From the NCBI GenBank assembly GCA_051867975.1, contig JBJDZM010000055.1, positions 1-47,671 on the forward strand: 47,671 nt of DNA. Reading direction: 5' to 3'. Origin of the DNA: SVTX01 sp051867975 (lineage in GTDB: Bacteria; Bacillota; Clostridia; Oscillospirales; CAG-272). Under the pieces are notes generated by a model that was not told the origin of the DNA, ran no database searches, and was given only the letters and a program-made list of their open reading frames with translations. The first letter of the stretch is position 1; the number at the start of each line of letters is the position of its first letter. The translations under genes were made by a program, and so were the position numbers. Positions 32,728-40,925 of the stretch are shown here, piece after piece.

Positions 32728-35133
32728 ATGTACAATGTACAGAAACGCGACGGCAAAGTCGTTGATTTCAAAATTTCAAAGATTTCGGACGCAATCAAAA
32801 AGGCATTTGAGGCACAGGAAAAAGAATTTAACCAGGACGTGATAGATTTTTTGGCGCTGAAGGTCACCGCCGATTTTTCATCGAAAATAAAGGACGGAAT
32901 AGTCTCGGTTGAAGATATTCAGGACAGCGTTGAGTCGGTTCTCGTTCAGGCGGGATACGCCGACATCGCAAAGGCGTATATTCTTTATCGCCGTCAGAGA
33001 GAGAAGATCCGCAATCTCGGAAATACCGCCCTTGACTACAAGGAGACGGTTGATAAATACCTTAAGATGAACGACTGGAGAGTAAAAGAGAACTCCACCG
33101 TTACATATTCCGTAGGCGGACTTATCCTCTCGAACTCGGGTGCTATCACGGCGAACTATTGGCTCTCCGAGATATACGACGACGAGATAAGTAACGCGCA
33201 CAGAAACGCGGACATCCATATCCATGACCTCTCGATGCTTACGGGCTACTGCGCAGGCTGGTCGTTAAAGCAGCTTATTCAAGAGGGACTCGGCGGCGTT
33301 ACGGGAAAGATCACGTCATCTCCTGCGTCACACCTTTCGACTCTCTGCAACCAGATGGTAAACTTCCTCGGTATCATGCAGAACGAGTGGGCAGGCGCAC
33401 AGGCGTTCTCCTCGTTTGACACGTATCTCGCGCCCTTCGTTAAGATAGACAATCTGTCCTACAAGGAAGTAAAACAGTGCATACAGTCCTTTATTTACGG
33501 CGTAAATACTCCTTCTCGCTGGGGTACCCAGTCTCCCTTTACGAATATCACGCTCGATTGGACCGTACCGAATGACCTTGCGGAGCTTAACTGTATCGTC
33601 GGCGGCAAGGAAGTCGACTTCAAGTACAAGGACTGCAAGGCTGAAATGGACATGATAAACAAGGCGTTCATTGAAATCATGATCGAGGGCGATGCCAACG
33701 GCAGAGGCTTCCAATATCCTATCCCGACGTATTCGATCACACGCGACTTTGACTGGTCAGAGACAGAGAACAACCAGCTTCTCTTTGAGATGACCGCAAA
33801 GTACGGCACGCCTTATTTCTCAAACTACATAAATTCCGACATGGAGCCGAGCGATGTCCGTTCGATGTGCTGCCGTCTCCGTCTCGACCTCCGCGAGCTT
33901 CGCAAGAAGTCGGGCGGATTCTTCGGCTCGGGCGAGTCGACGGGTTCTGTCGGTGTCGTAACCATCAATATGCCCCGTATCGCATATCTTGCCGAGAACG
34001 AGGAGGATTTCTACAAGAGACTCGATAAGCTCATGGATATCGCCGCTCGCTCGCTGAAAACAAAGAGAACGGTCATCACAAAGCTTCTTGAGGAAGGACT
34101 CTATCCCTATACGAAGAGATACCTCGGAACCTTCAATAACCACTTCTCGACCATTGGTCTTGTCGGTATGAACGAGGCGGGACTCAACGCAAAGTGGATC
34201 CGCGCGGATATGACACACGAGGAGACACAGAAGTTTACAAAGGATGTCCTCAATCATATGCGAGAGAGACTCTCCGACTACCAGGAAATGTACGGCGACC
34301 TCTACAACCTTGAGGCAACACCTGCGGAGTCGACCTCATTCCGCTTTGCAAAGCACGACAGAAAGAGATGGCCCGATATCATCACCGCAACCGATAACGA
34401 TAACGCGCCTTACTACACAAACTCGTCTCACCTTCCCGTAGGATACACCGAGGATATCTTCGATGCCCTTGACATTCAGGACGAGCTTCAGACACTTTAT
34501 ACATCGGGTACGGTATTCCATGCCTTCCTCGGCGAAAAGCTCCCGACATGGAAGAGCGCGGCTAATCTCGTCCGTAAGATAGCGGAGAACTATAAGCTCC
34601 CATACTACACGATGTCTCCTACATACAGCGTTTGCACCGAGCACGGCTATCTCAACGGCGAGGTCTACAAATGCCCTCATTGCGGCAAGACGACCGAGGT
34701 ATACAGCCGTATCACGGGCTACTACCGTCCCGTTCAGGCATGGAATGACGGAAAGAGTCAGGAATTCAAGGAGAGAAGAACGTATAATATCGACCGCTCG
34801 ACCGAGCTTCACCCCGAGATAAACATCGGAACCGACGGAGTCAGAACCGTCTGCGCCGTAGCACCCGAGGTTGAAAAAGCCGAGTGTGAAAGCTTAAACG
34901 GAGTTCTCCTTTTCGCGACGAGAACATGCCCTAACTGCAAGATGGCGGCAATGTTCCTTGAAAAAGCGGGAATTAAGTACGAGAAGGTATATGCCGACGA
35001 GAATATCGAGCTTGTTGAGAGGTTCGGAATAAGACAGGCACCGACGCTCGTTGTTGCGGAGAACGGCAAAGAGATTTTGAAGGCAGTAAACCTCTCAAAT
35101 ATCAGAAAGTATATTGACTCGGTAGAAAAATAA
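32728..35133 (+). CDS. nrdD: Class III (anaerobic) ribonucleoside-triphosphate reductase with C-terminal glutaredoxin-like domain
   Basis: NrdD makes deoxynucleoside triphosphates without oxygen using a glycyl radical. From the ATG at 32728 (after AGGAGAGG) it has 801 residues: an N-terminal ATP-cone (about 1-92, starting YNVQKRDGK), the ten-stranded catalytic barrel (about 110-640, with ESTGSVGVVTINMPR), a Cys zinc site (CTEHG and CPHC, 649-652), and the glycyl radical region with Gly675 in WNDGKSQEF. A linker of about 45 residues leads to an unusual C-terminal domain (about 724-801) of glutaredoxin/thioredoxin type with a CPNC active site (734-737) and a QAPT cis-Pro segment. The fused redoxin suggests reduction by disulfide chemistry rather than formate. 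A 41-residue upstream extension is rejected because it spans the leader hairpin. Confidence 0.95.
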   Translation: MYNVQKRDGKVVDFKISKISDAIKKAFEAQEKEFNQDVIDFLALKVTADFSSKIKDGIVSVEDIQDSVESVLVQAGYADIAKAYILYRRQREKIRNLGNTALDYKETVDKYLKMNDWRVKENSTVTYSVGGLILSNSGAITANYWLSEIYDDEISNAHRNADIHIHDLSMLTGYCAGWSLKQLIQEGLGGVTGKITSSPASHLSTLCNQMVNFLGIMQNEWAGAQAFSSFDTYLAPFVKIDNLSYKEVKQCIQSFIYGVNTPSRWGTQSPFTNITLDWTVPNDLAELNCIVGGKEVDFKYKDCKAEMDMINKAFIEIMIEGDANGRGFQYPIPTYSITRDFDWSETENNQLLFEMTAKYGTPYFSNYINSDMEPSDVRSMCCRLRLDLRELRKKSGGFFGSGESTGSVGVVTINMPRIAYLAENEEDFYKRLDKLMDIAARSLKTKRTVITKLLEEGLYPYTKRYLGTFNNHFSTIGLVGMNEAGLNAKWIRADMTHEETQKFTKDVLNHMRERLSDYQEMYGDLYNLEATPAESTSFRFAKHDRKRWPDIITATDNDNAPYYTNSSHLPVGYTEDIFDALDIQDELQTLYTSGTVFHAFLGEKLPTWKSAANLVRKIAENYKLPYYTMSPTYSVCTEHGYLNGEVYKCPHCGKTTEVYSRITGYYRPVQAWNDGKSQEFKERRTYNIDRSTELHPEINIGTDGVRTVCAVAPEVEKAECESLNGVLLFATRTCPNCKMAAMFLEKAGIKYEKVYADENIELVERFGIRQAPTLVVAENGKEILKAVNLSNIRKYIDSVEK

Positions 35134-35148
35134 TTTTTACCGAAAAAA

Positions 35149-35190
35149 GGCAACCCGTCCGAGGAATAGGGTAGAGACGGACGGGTTGCC
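35149..35190 (+). terminator. Strong hairpin between nrdD and the thioredoxin reductase gene
   Basis: A perfect 13-bp stem (35149-35161 with 35178-35190) encloses a 16-base loop. The tail (GTAAGTTTTATG) is only modestly T-rich on the plus strand. It may give partial termination, allowing read-through into the reductase gene 30 bases on, or act as an mRNA processing signal. Confidence 0.6.
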
Positions 35191-35219
35191 GTAAGTTTTA
35201 TGAAAGAAGGCTTTGACTT

Positions 35220-36128
35220 ATGTATGATATAATCGTTGTCGGCGCAGGTCCCGCGGGACTTACCGCCGCGATATACGCCAGACGCGCGGACAAGAGCGTG
35301 CTTGTGCTTGAAAGAGGGACGTTCGGCGGACAGATGACGTTTTCTCCGAAGATAGAGAATTACCCGGGCTTTTGCCAGATAAGCGGAAACGAGCTTGCCG
35401 AAAAGCTCGTCGAGCAAGCACTGAATCTCGGAGCTGAAATAGACATGCAGGAGGTCATGGGTATCCGCCGCAGTGAAAGCGGAATTTTCACGGTCTCATG
35501 TTCCGATACCGACTTCATGGCGCATACCGTCATTATTGCAACAGGCTCCAAGCACCGACTGCTCGGAATCGAGCGCGAGGATGACTTTATCGGCGACGGA
35601 ATATCCTTTTGCGCAGTCTGCGACGGTGCGTTTTACGTAAATAAAACGGTTGCTGTCATCGGCGGAGGAAACTCGGCGCTTCAAGAGGCGATCATGCTGT
35701 CGGACGGATGTAAAAAGGTTTATGTAGTTCAGAATCTTGATTTTCTCACGGGTGAAGAAAAGCTTGCGGCGATTTTGCGAGAGAGAGAAAATGTTGAGTT
35801 TATTTTCGGTCACACGGTCGAGGAGATACTCGGCGTTGATACCTTCGACGGAATTGTGATAAAGGACACCAAAAACAGCGAGAAAATAAGACTTGACCTT
35901 GACGGAATGTTCGTGGCGGTTGGTCAGGTACCCGAGAACGAGCAGTACCGAAATCTCGTGACTCTCTCGGACAGGGGATATATCGTGTCGGACGAAAATT
36001 GTCTCACCGAAACGCAGGGACTGTTTGTCGCGGGAGACTGCAGAACGAAGAACATAAGGCAGATATCGACCGCCTGCGCAGACGGCGCGACGGCGGCTTT
36101 GGCGGCGTGCAGATATCTTGATAAATAG
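35220..36128 (+). CDS. Thioredoxin reductase-like flavoprotein lacking the NADPH HRRxxxR motif
   Basis: This 302-residue FAD protein matches low-molecular-weight thioredoxin reductases. It has the FAD motif GAGPAGLTAAIYA (8-20), the redox disulfide CAVC (131-134), a second GGGNSA nucleotide motif (148-153) and a C-terminal GDC segment (GLFVAGDCR). The HRRxxxR segment that binds the 2'-phosphate of NADPH is replaced: after VYVV the sequence reads QNLDFLT (171-177). Loss of this motif is known in ferredoxin-dependent (FFTR) and other non-NADPH members in Clostridia. It lies directly downstream of nrdD and might reduce the redoxin domain there. The ATG at 35220 has a GAAAGAAGG site upstream. Confidence 0.9.
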   Translation: MYDIIVVGAGPAGLTAAIYARRADKSVLVLERGTFGGQMTFSPKIENYPGFCQISGNELAEKLVEQALNLGAEIDMQEVMGIRRSESGIFTVSCSDTDFMAHTVIIATGSKHRLLGIEREDDFIGDGISFCAVCDGAFYVNKTVAVIGGGNSALQEAIMLSDGCKKVYVVQNLDFLTGEEKLAAILRERENVEFIFGHTVEEILGVDTFDGIVIKDTKNSEKIRLDLDGMFVAVGQVPENEQYRNLVTLSDRGYIVSDENCLTETQGLFVAGDCRTKNIRQISTACADGATAALAACRYLDK

Positions 36129-36138
36129 AATCATCTTT

Positions 36139-36163
36139 CGGGTGCGAGCTTCGCACCCGTTTT
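36139..36163 (+). terminator. Rho-independent terminator after the thioredoxin reductase gene
   Basis: A perfect 9-bp stem (36139-36147 with 36151-36159), 3-base loop and TTTT tail, ten bases past the stop codon. Confidence 0.88.
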
Positions 36164-36208
36164 GATGATAAAAAAATCAGAAAAATTACAATAATTTATG
36201 GTAAACTA

Positions 36209-36237
36209 TTGATTTAATCTCTGTTTTATGATAGAAT
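36209..36237 (+). promoter_or_regulatory. Sigma-A promoter of the sufC-sufB-flavodiiron operon
   Basis: TTGATT (36209-36214), 17 bases, TAGAAT (36232-36237). Between the -10 and the ribosome site is a direct repeat of CCTATA (within about 36256-36268) that could be a regulator site. Confidence 0.8.
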
Positions 36238-36282
36238 ACTATGGTGTGATTATAACCTATACCTATATTTGAAAGGGGAACT

Positions 36283-37014
36283 ATGTTAGAGATAAAAAAT
36301 CTGACTTACAGCGTAACCGACGAAAAGAGCGGCAAGCAGGTAAAGATACTTGACGATGTAAGTCTTGAGATAAATGAAAGATTTGTTGCGGTAACAGGAC
36401 CTAACGGCTCGGGCAAGTCGACGCTTGCGAAGCTTATCGCGGGAATATATAAGGCTGATTCGGGACAGATAATCCTCGACGGAGTGGATATAACCGACAT
36501 GAATATCACGGAGCGCGCGAAAGCCGGCGTAAGTTTTGCTTTTCAACAGCCCGTGAGATTTAAGGGAATAACCGTCAAGGATATGATTTCGATTGCGGCA
36601 GGAGAGAAGATATCGGTCGCCGAGGCGTGCAAATACCTCTCAGAGGTCGGACTTTGCGCCAAGGAATACGTAAACCGTGAGGTAAACGAGTCTCTTTCGG
36701 GCGGTGAGCTTAAAAGAATTGAGATCGCGATGATAAATGCGCGCGGAACGAAGTTCTCGGTATTTGACGAGCCTGAGGCGGGAATCGACCTGTGGAGCTT
36801 CAACAATCTTATCAAAGTGTTTGAGAAGATGCACGAGAGGACGCATGGAAATATCCTTATCATCTCGCACCAAGAGCGAATACTCGATATCGCCGATAAG
36901 ATAATCGTCATCGCAAACGGAAAAATTGCGGCGTACGGCACGAAAAACGAGATATTGCCCGAGCTGCTCTCGGCGCAGGCGGCGTGCAAATATGCAAGCG
37001 GAGGTGAGGAATAA
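36283..37014 (+). CDS. sufC: SufC-type ATPase of a minimal SUF Fe-S assembly system
   Basis: SufC is the ABC-type ATPase that drives conformational change of the SufB scaffold during iron-sulfur cluster assembly. The 243-residue product has Walker A GPNGSGKST (39-47), Q-loop FAFQQPVRFKG (the QQP form typical of SufC), signature SLSGGELKR and Walker B FSVFDEPEAGID. It begins with ATG after AAAGGGG and its stop overlaps the next gene's start (TAATG). Only SufC and a SufB/D-like scaffold are present; sufS, sufU and sufD are absent nearby, as in the two-gene SMS systems described in anaerobes and archaea. Confidence 0.93.
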   Translation: MLEIKNLTYSVTDEKSGKQVKILDDVSLEINERFVAVTGPNGSGKSTLAKLIAGIYKADSGQIILDGVDITDMNITERAKAGVSFAFQQPVRFKGITVKDMISIAAGEKISVAEACKYLSEVGLCAKEYVNREVNESLSGGELKRIEIAMINARGTKFSVFDEPEAGIDLWSFNNLIKVFEKMHERTHGNILIISHQERILDIADKIIVIANGKIAAYGTKNEILPELLSAQAACKYASGGEE

Positions 37015-37946
37015 TGGCGGAAAAACAGCTTGACAGCATTAAACTCAACATTCTTCGCGAGGTCGTGGACCTTGAGGGCGTTCCCCAAGGGGCATATTCT
37101 CTCCACGTTGACGGCGAGATGTTCGGCAAAAATTCGTCGGAGAACATCATTATTGAGAAAAAAACCGATAAGCCGGGAATCGATATATACGTCAAGGCAG
37201 GCACAAAGAAGGAGAGCCTTCATATCCCCGTAATTCTGGCACAAAGCGGACTTCGTGAGGTCGTGTATAACGATTTCCATATCGGAGAGGGAGCGGACGT
37301 GCTCATTATCGCAGGATGCGGAATTCACAACTGCGGAGTTCAGGACAGCGAGCATAGCGGAGTTCACTCGTTCTTTGTCGGCAGGAACGCCCGTGTCAAA
37401 TACGTCGAAAAGCATTACGGCGAGGGCGACGGAAACGGCAAAAACGTCATGAATCCCCATACGGTGGTCGAGCTTGACGAGGGCGCGTATATGGAGATGG
37501 AGACAACGCAGATAAAGGGTGTTGACTCGACAAAGAGAAAGACCGAAGCCGTCTTAAAGGCAAAATCGACTCTTATCATCCATGAAAAGATAATGACACA
37601 CGGCGAGCAATTTGCCGAGACCGAGTTTTGCGTCGACCTTCAGGGTGACGATTGCGGAACACACGTCGTGTCGCGTTCGGTCGCAAAGGATAATTCGCGC
37701 CAGCTCTTTATTTCCGACGTCAAGGGCAACAGCCGCTGCTCCGGACACACCGAGTGCGACGCTATCATTATGGACAACGCATCGGTCGTTGCTGTTCCCA
37801 AGATAGTAGCAAACAACACCGAAGCGTCGCTCATTCACGAGGCGGCAATCGGAAAGATCGCGGGTGAGCAGATAATAAAGCTGATGACCTTGGGGCTTGA
37901 TGAAAAGCAGGCAGAAGAAGAAATAATCAACGGATTTTTGAAATAA
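37014..37946 (+). CDS. sufB: SufB/SufD-family Fe-S cluster scaffold (minimal SUF)
   Basis: This 310-residue protein has the SufB/SufD beta-helix core: repeats of hydrophobic strands, a GCGIHNCG segment, EHSGVHSFFVGRNARVKYVEKHYGEG, and the C-terminal SLIHEAAIGKIAGEQIIKLMTLGLDEKQAEEEIINGFL end that is diagnostic for the family. It is shorter than standard SufB (about 470), consistent with the two-component SmsCB form in which a homodimeric scaffold replaces SufBD. Together with SufC it should build [Fe-S] clusters in the cytosol. It overlaps sufC by one base and is followed 14 bases later by the flavodiiron gene. Confidence 0.9.
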   Translation: MAEKQLDSIKLNILREVVDLEGVPQGAYSLHVDGEMFGKNSSENIIIEKKTDKPGIDIYVKAGTKKESLHIPVILAQSGLREVVYNDFHIGEGADVLIIAGCGIHNCGVQDSEHSGVHSFFVGRNARVKYVEKHYGEGDGNGKNVMNPHTVVELDEGAYMEMETTQIKGVDSTKRKTEAVLKAKSTLIIHEKIMTHGEQFAETEFCVDLQGDDCGTHVVSRSVAKDNSRQLFISDVKGNSRCSGHTECDAIIMDNASVVAVPKIVANNTEASLIHEAAIGKIAGEQIIKLMTLGLDEKQAEEEIINGFLK

Positions 37947-37960
37947 AAGGAGAAAGACAA

Positions 37961-39748
37961 ATGATAAGCAATTCTATCAAATACGTAGGAGTCAATGACC
38001 GTAAAATTGACCTTTTTGAGGGACAGTACGTCGTTCCGAACGGCATGTCGTATAATTCATACGTTATCATCGATGACAAAATAGCCGTCATGGACACCGT
38101 TGACGCGGCGTTCACACATGAATGGCTTGACAATCTTGCCGAAGTCCTCGGAGAGAGGAAGCCCGACTACCTCATAATCCAGCACATGGAGCCTGACCAT
38201 TCGGCAAATATAAACACATTTGCCAAGGCATATCCCGACGCAAAGATCGTATCCTCCGCAAAGGCGTTCAAGATGATGCAAAACTTCTTCGGAACCGAAT
38301 ATGAGGATCGCCGAATCGTCGTAGCCGAAGGTGATTCGCTCTCTCTCGGCACTCACGAGCTTCACTTTGTTGCGGCACCCATGGTACATTGGCCCGAGGT
38401 AATAGTAACCTACGAAAGCTCCGAAAAGGTACTCTTCTCGGCTGACGGGTTCGGAAAATTCGGCGCACTCGATGCCGATGAGGATTGGGCTTGTGAGGCG
38501 CGCCGTTACTACATCGGAATTGTCGGAAAATACGGTACTCAGGTGCAGGCACTCTTGAAGAAAGCGGCTACACTCGACATTCAGACCATTTGCCCCTTGC
38601 ACGGTCCCGTATTGAAGGAAAATTTGGGATATTACATCGGACTTTATAACACATGGTCAAGCTATCAGCCCGAAGAAGAGGGAATCTGCATTGCGTACAC
38701 CTCGGTTTACGGAAACACGAAAAAGGCGGTCTTGGAGCTTGCCGAGTCCTTGAAGGCAAAGGGCTGCCCCAAGGTCGTAGTAAACGATCTTGCAAGATGT
38801 GACATGGCAGAGGCGGTAGAGGATGCCTTCAGATACAGCAAGCTCGTCCTTGCGACCACGACGTATAATGCGGAGATATTCCCGTTTATGCGTGGGTTTA
38901 TCGAGCATCTCACCGAGCGCAACTACTCAAACAGAACCGTAGCGTTGATTGAAAACGGAAGCTGGGCGCCCATGGCGGCAAAAGTCATGCGTGAGATGTT
39001 TGCAAAGTCCAAAAATATTACCTTTGCGGAAAATTCGGTAAAGATCCTTTCAGCACTCAACGATGAGAGCCGCGCGCAGATAGAGGCGCTTTCCGACGAG
39101 CTTTGCCGAGAGTATCTTGCACAGCAGGATTCGACCGCCAATAAAAACGATCTGAACGCGCTGTTCAACATCGGCTACGGATTGTATGTTGTGACCTCAA
39201 ACGACGGTAAAAAGGATAACGGACTTATCGTCAATACGGTAACTCAGGTCACAAATACTCCCAACAGAATTGCGGTAACGATAAACAAACAGAACTACTC
39301 GCACCACATAATCAAGCAGACGGGGAAGATGAACATCAACTGCCTCTCCGAGGACGCTCCCTTCTCGGTATTTGAAAGATTCGGATTTCAGAGCGGAAGA
39401 AACACCGACAAATTTGCGGGATGTGAGGTCATGCGCTCGGATAACGGACTCGTCTTCTTATCGAGGAGCATAAATTCCTTTATGTCCTTGAAGGTCGAGC
39501 AGTACATTGACCTTGACACGCACGGCATGTTTATCTGCTCGGTCACCGAATCGAGAGTGATTTCGGACAAGCCGTCAATGACATACGCATACTATCACGC
39601 CAACGTAAAGCCGAAGCCGCAGACCGAAGGCAAGAAGGGCTACGTATGCAAGATATGCGGATACGTCTATGAGGGAGAAACACTGCCCGAGGACATAATT
39701 TGTCCGTTGTGCAAGCACGGCGCGGCAGATTTTGAAGAGATTAAATAA
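37961..39748 (+). CDS. Multidomain flavodiiron protein (diiron + flavodoxin + flavin reductase + rubredoxin)
   Basis: Flavodiiron proteins reduce oxygen to water or nitric oxide to N2O. The 595-residue product has a metallo-beta-lactamase-like diiron domain (about 1-245) with ligands in HMEPDH (75-80), MVHWPE, SADGFG and PLHGPV. A flavodoxin domain (about 250-400, YTSVYGNTKKA) follows, then a flavin reductase-like FMN domain (about 410-555), and a C-terminal rubredoxin-like domain (about 560-595; CKICGYVYEG and CPLCKHGAADFE). The short rubredoxin resembles the one in rubrerythrin. The fusion brings its own electron chain, so it may accept electrons from NAD(P)H through the reductase domain (inference). 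It starts after AAAAGGAG and is the last gene of the suf operon. Confidence 0.93.
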   Translation: MISNSIKYVGVNDRKIDLFEGQYVVPNGMSYNSYVIIDDKIAVMDTVDAAFTHEWLDNLAEVLGERKPDYLIIQHMEPDHSANINTFAKAYPDAKIVSSAKAFKMMQNFFGTEYEDRRIVVAEGDSLSLGTHELHFVAAPMVHWPEVIVTYESSEKVLFSADGFGKFGALDADEDWACEARRYYIGIVGKYGTQVQALLKKAATLDIQTICPLHGPVLKENLGYYIGLYNTWSSYQPEEEGICIAYTSVYGNTKKAVLELAESLKAKGCPKVVVNDLARCDMAEAVEDAFRYSKLVLATTTYNAEIFPFMRGFIEHLTERNYSNRTVALIENGSWAPMAAKVMREMFAKSKNITFAENSVKILSALNDESRAQIEALSDELCREYLAQQDSTANKNDLNALFNIGYGLYVVTSNDGKKDNGLIVNTVTQVTNTPNRIAVTINKQNYSHHIIKQTGKMNINCLSEDAPFSVFERFGFQSGRNTDKFAGCEVMRSDNGLVFLSRSINSFMSLKVEQYIDLDTHGMFICSVTESRVISDKPSMTYAYYHANVKPKPQTEGKKGYVCKICGYVYEGETLPEDIICPLCKHGAADFEEIK

Positions 39749-39769
39749 TTTTCATTACCACAAAGAAAA

Positions 39770-39807
39770 TCCGAGGCTGAGTCGGTCGACTCAGCCTCGG
39801 ACTTTTC
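39770..39807. terminator. Bidirectional terminator after the flavodiiron gene
   Basis: A perfect 15-base inverted repeat (39770-39784 with 39787-39801) with A4 on the left and CTTTT on the right. It separates convergent genes. Confidence 0.9.
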
Positions 39808-39819
39808 GCACAATGTAGT

Positions 39820-40677
39820 TTATTTTGTTATTTCTGTTTCTTCTTCTGTTTCAGCCGGCTCAGCTATTGCTTCGATCGTCTTCTCTTTTTTATCATCTGC
39901 CGGTTCGTCGGTGTGATATTGCGGGATAAATTTGGACGCAAAAACGCCCTTGTTTCGTCCGAGTATGTAGAAATATCCGATCGTCGAGAATACTACCGCG
40001 CCTACAAAGTTGACGATTAGGTCCTTCATCGTGTCAATGATGCCTATATCGAGATAACCGTTAAATCTGTATATTTCCTCACCGTTTTTAAGCAAAACCG
40101 TCTCGGTAATTTCGGGGATCTCATAAACGCTGTTAAGTCCGTCGGGATTAAAGGTCACCGTGTAAATTGACGAAACGATAAAATCCTTTTGCATATCGGT
40201 GTGGAATATCATATCCATTCCGAACTCAAAAAATTCCCAAAGTACGCCGATCGTCATTGAAAAGCAGAACGCCACGACCGCAACGAAGGTAGGGGAGAGC
40301 GTAATGTGGAATTTCGGCGAGTTATTGAGCAGGTCGATAAGGGCAAATCCGATCGCCGCCATCAGAAATCCGTTTATCGTGTGAAGCATCGTGTCCCACC
40401 AGGGGATGTAGGTATAAAAGCTTCCGATCTCGCCGAGGATCTCCGCGGCAAAAATAAAGAACAGAATGATGATTTCGAGTTCCTTGGGGAGAGTGATTTT
40501 TAAGACCTTCTCAGCCCAGAAGGGTATGTTGAACAACATGAGCGTCAAAATACAGATAAATACCGAGTGATAGTCAGCGCGCAAAATGCATGCTATCATG
40601 ACGACCAGAACGATCAAACTCAAAATCGCGTTAACTATCCCTCTTTTTTTCCTCAACGACAGTTTTTTCAGTTTCAT
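39820..40677 (-). CDS. YjdF/DUF2238-like integral membrane protein
   Basis: This 285-residue protein has about seven hydrophobic helices and the family-like motifs WWDTMLHTINGFL, VLWEFFEFGMDMIF and DTMKDLIVNFVGA, in which Asp, His, Glu and Asp residues sit within membrane segments. This pattern matches DUF2238 (YjdF-like) proteins of unknown function. An insert of about 45 residues (about 186-230) separates the WEFFEFGMD helix from the DTMKD helix, and the C-terminus has an acidic Glu-rich tail. The start is ATG at 40677, seven bases after GGTGGAG; a GTG four codons upstream overlaps that site and is rejected. It is a single-gene unit behind a perfect promoter. Confidence 0.7.
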   Translation of the reverse strand: MKLKKLSLRKKRGIVNAILSLIVLVVMIACILRADYHSVFICILTLMLFNIPFWAEKVLKITLPKELEIIILFFIFAAEILGEIGSFYTYIPWWDTMLHTINGFLMAAIGFALIDLLNNSPKFHITLSPTFVAVVAFCFSMTIGVLWEFFEFGMDMIFHTDMQKDFIVSSIYTVTFNPDGLNSVYEIPEITETVLLKNGEEIYRFNGYLDIGIIDTMKDLIVNFVGAVVFSTIGYFYILGRNKGVFASKFIPQYHTDEPADDKKEKTIEAIAEPAETEEETEITK

Positions 40678-40741
40678 AGTAATCTCCACCTTGATACTTT
40701 TAAATACGATTTCGATAAAAAATGTTTTATCAAACAGAACA

Positions 40742-40770
40742 ATTATATCACGGTAAAGCTAAATTGTCAA
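40742..40770 (-). promoter_or_regulatory. Perfect consensus promoter of the DUF2238-like gene
   Basis: On the minus strand TTGACA (40765-40770), 17 bases, TATAAT (40742-40747). Confidence 0.88.
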
Positions 40771-40853
40771 TAAAAATTGTTTTTTGTCAAAACAGCCGTC
40801 ATAATAGACAAAAACATTGTTTTGATTTTAGTCAATATCATTAGTTTTTCCAA

Positions 40854-40882
40854 TTTATTATTCAACAAAAATATGTTATAAT
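40854..40882 (+). promoter_or_regulatory. Probable typA promoter
   Basis: TATAAT (40877-40882) preceded at 17 bases by a weak TTTATT (40854-40859), about 44 bases before the typA start. Confidence 0.55.
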
Positions 40883-40925
40883 AATTAATTGGTAAAAATG
40901 AATCGATTAAATACAAGGAGACGGT

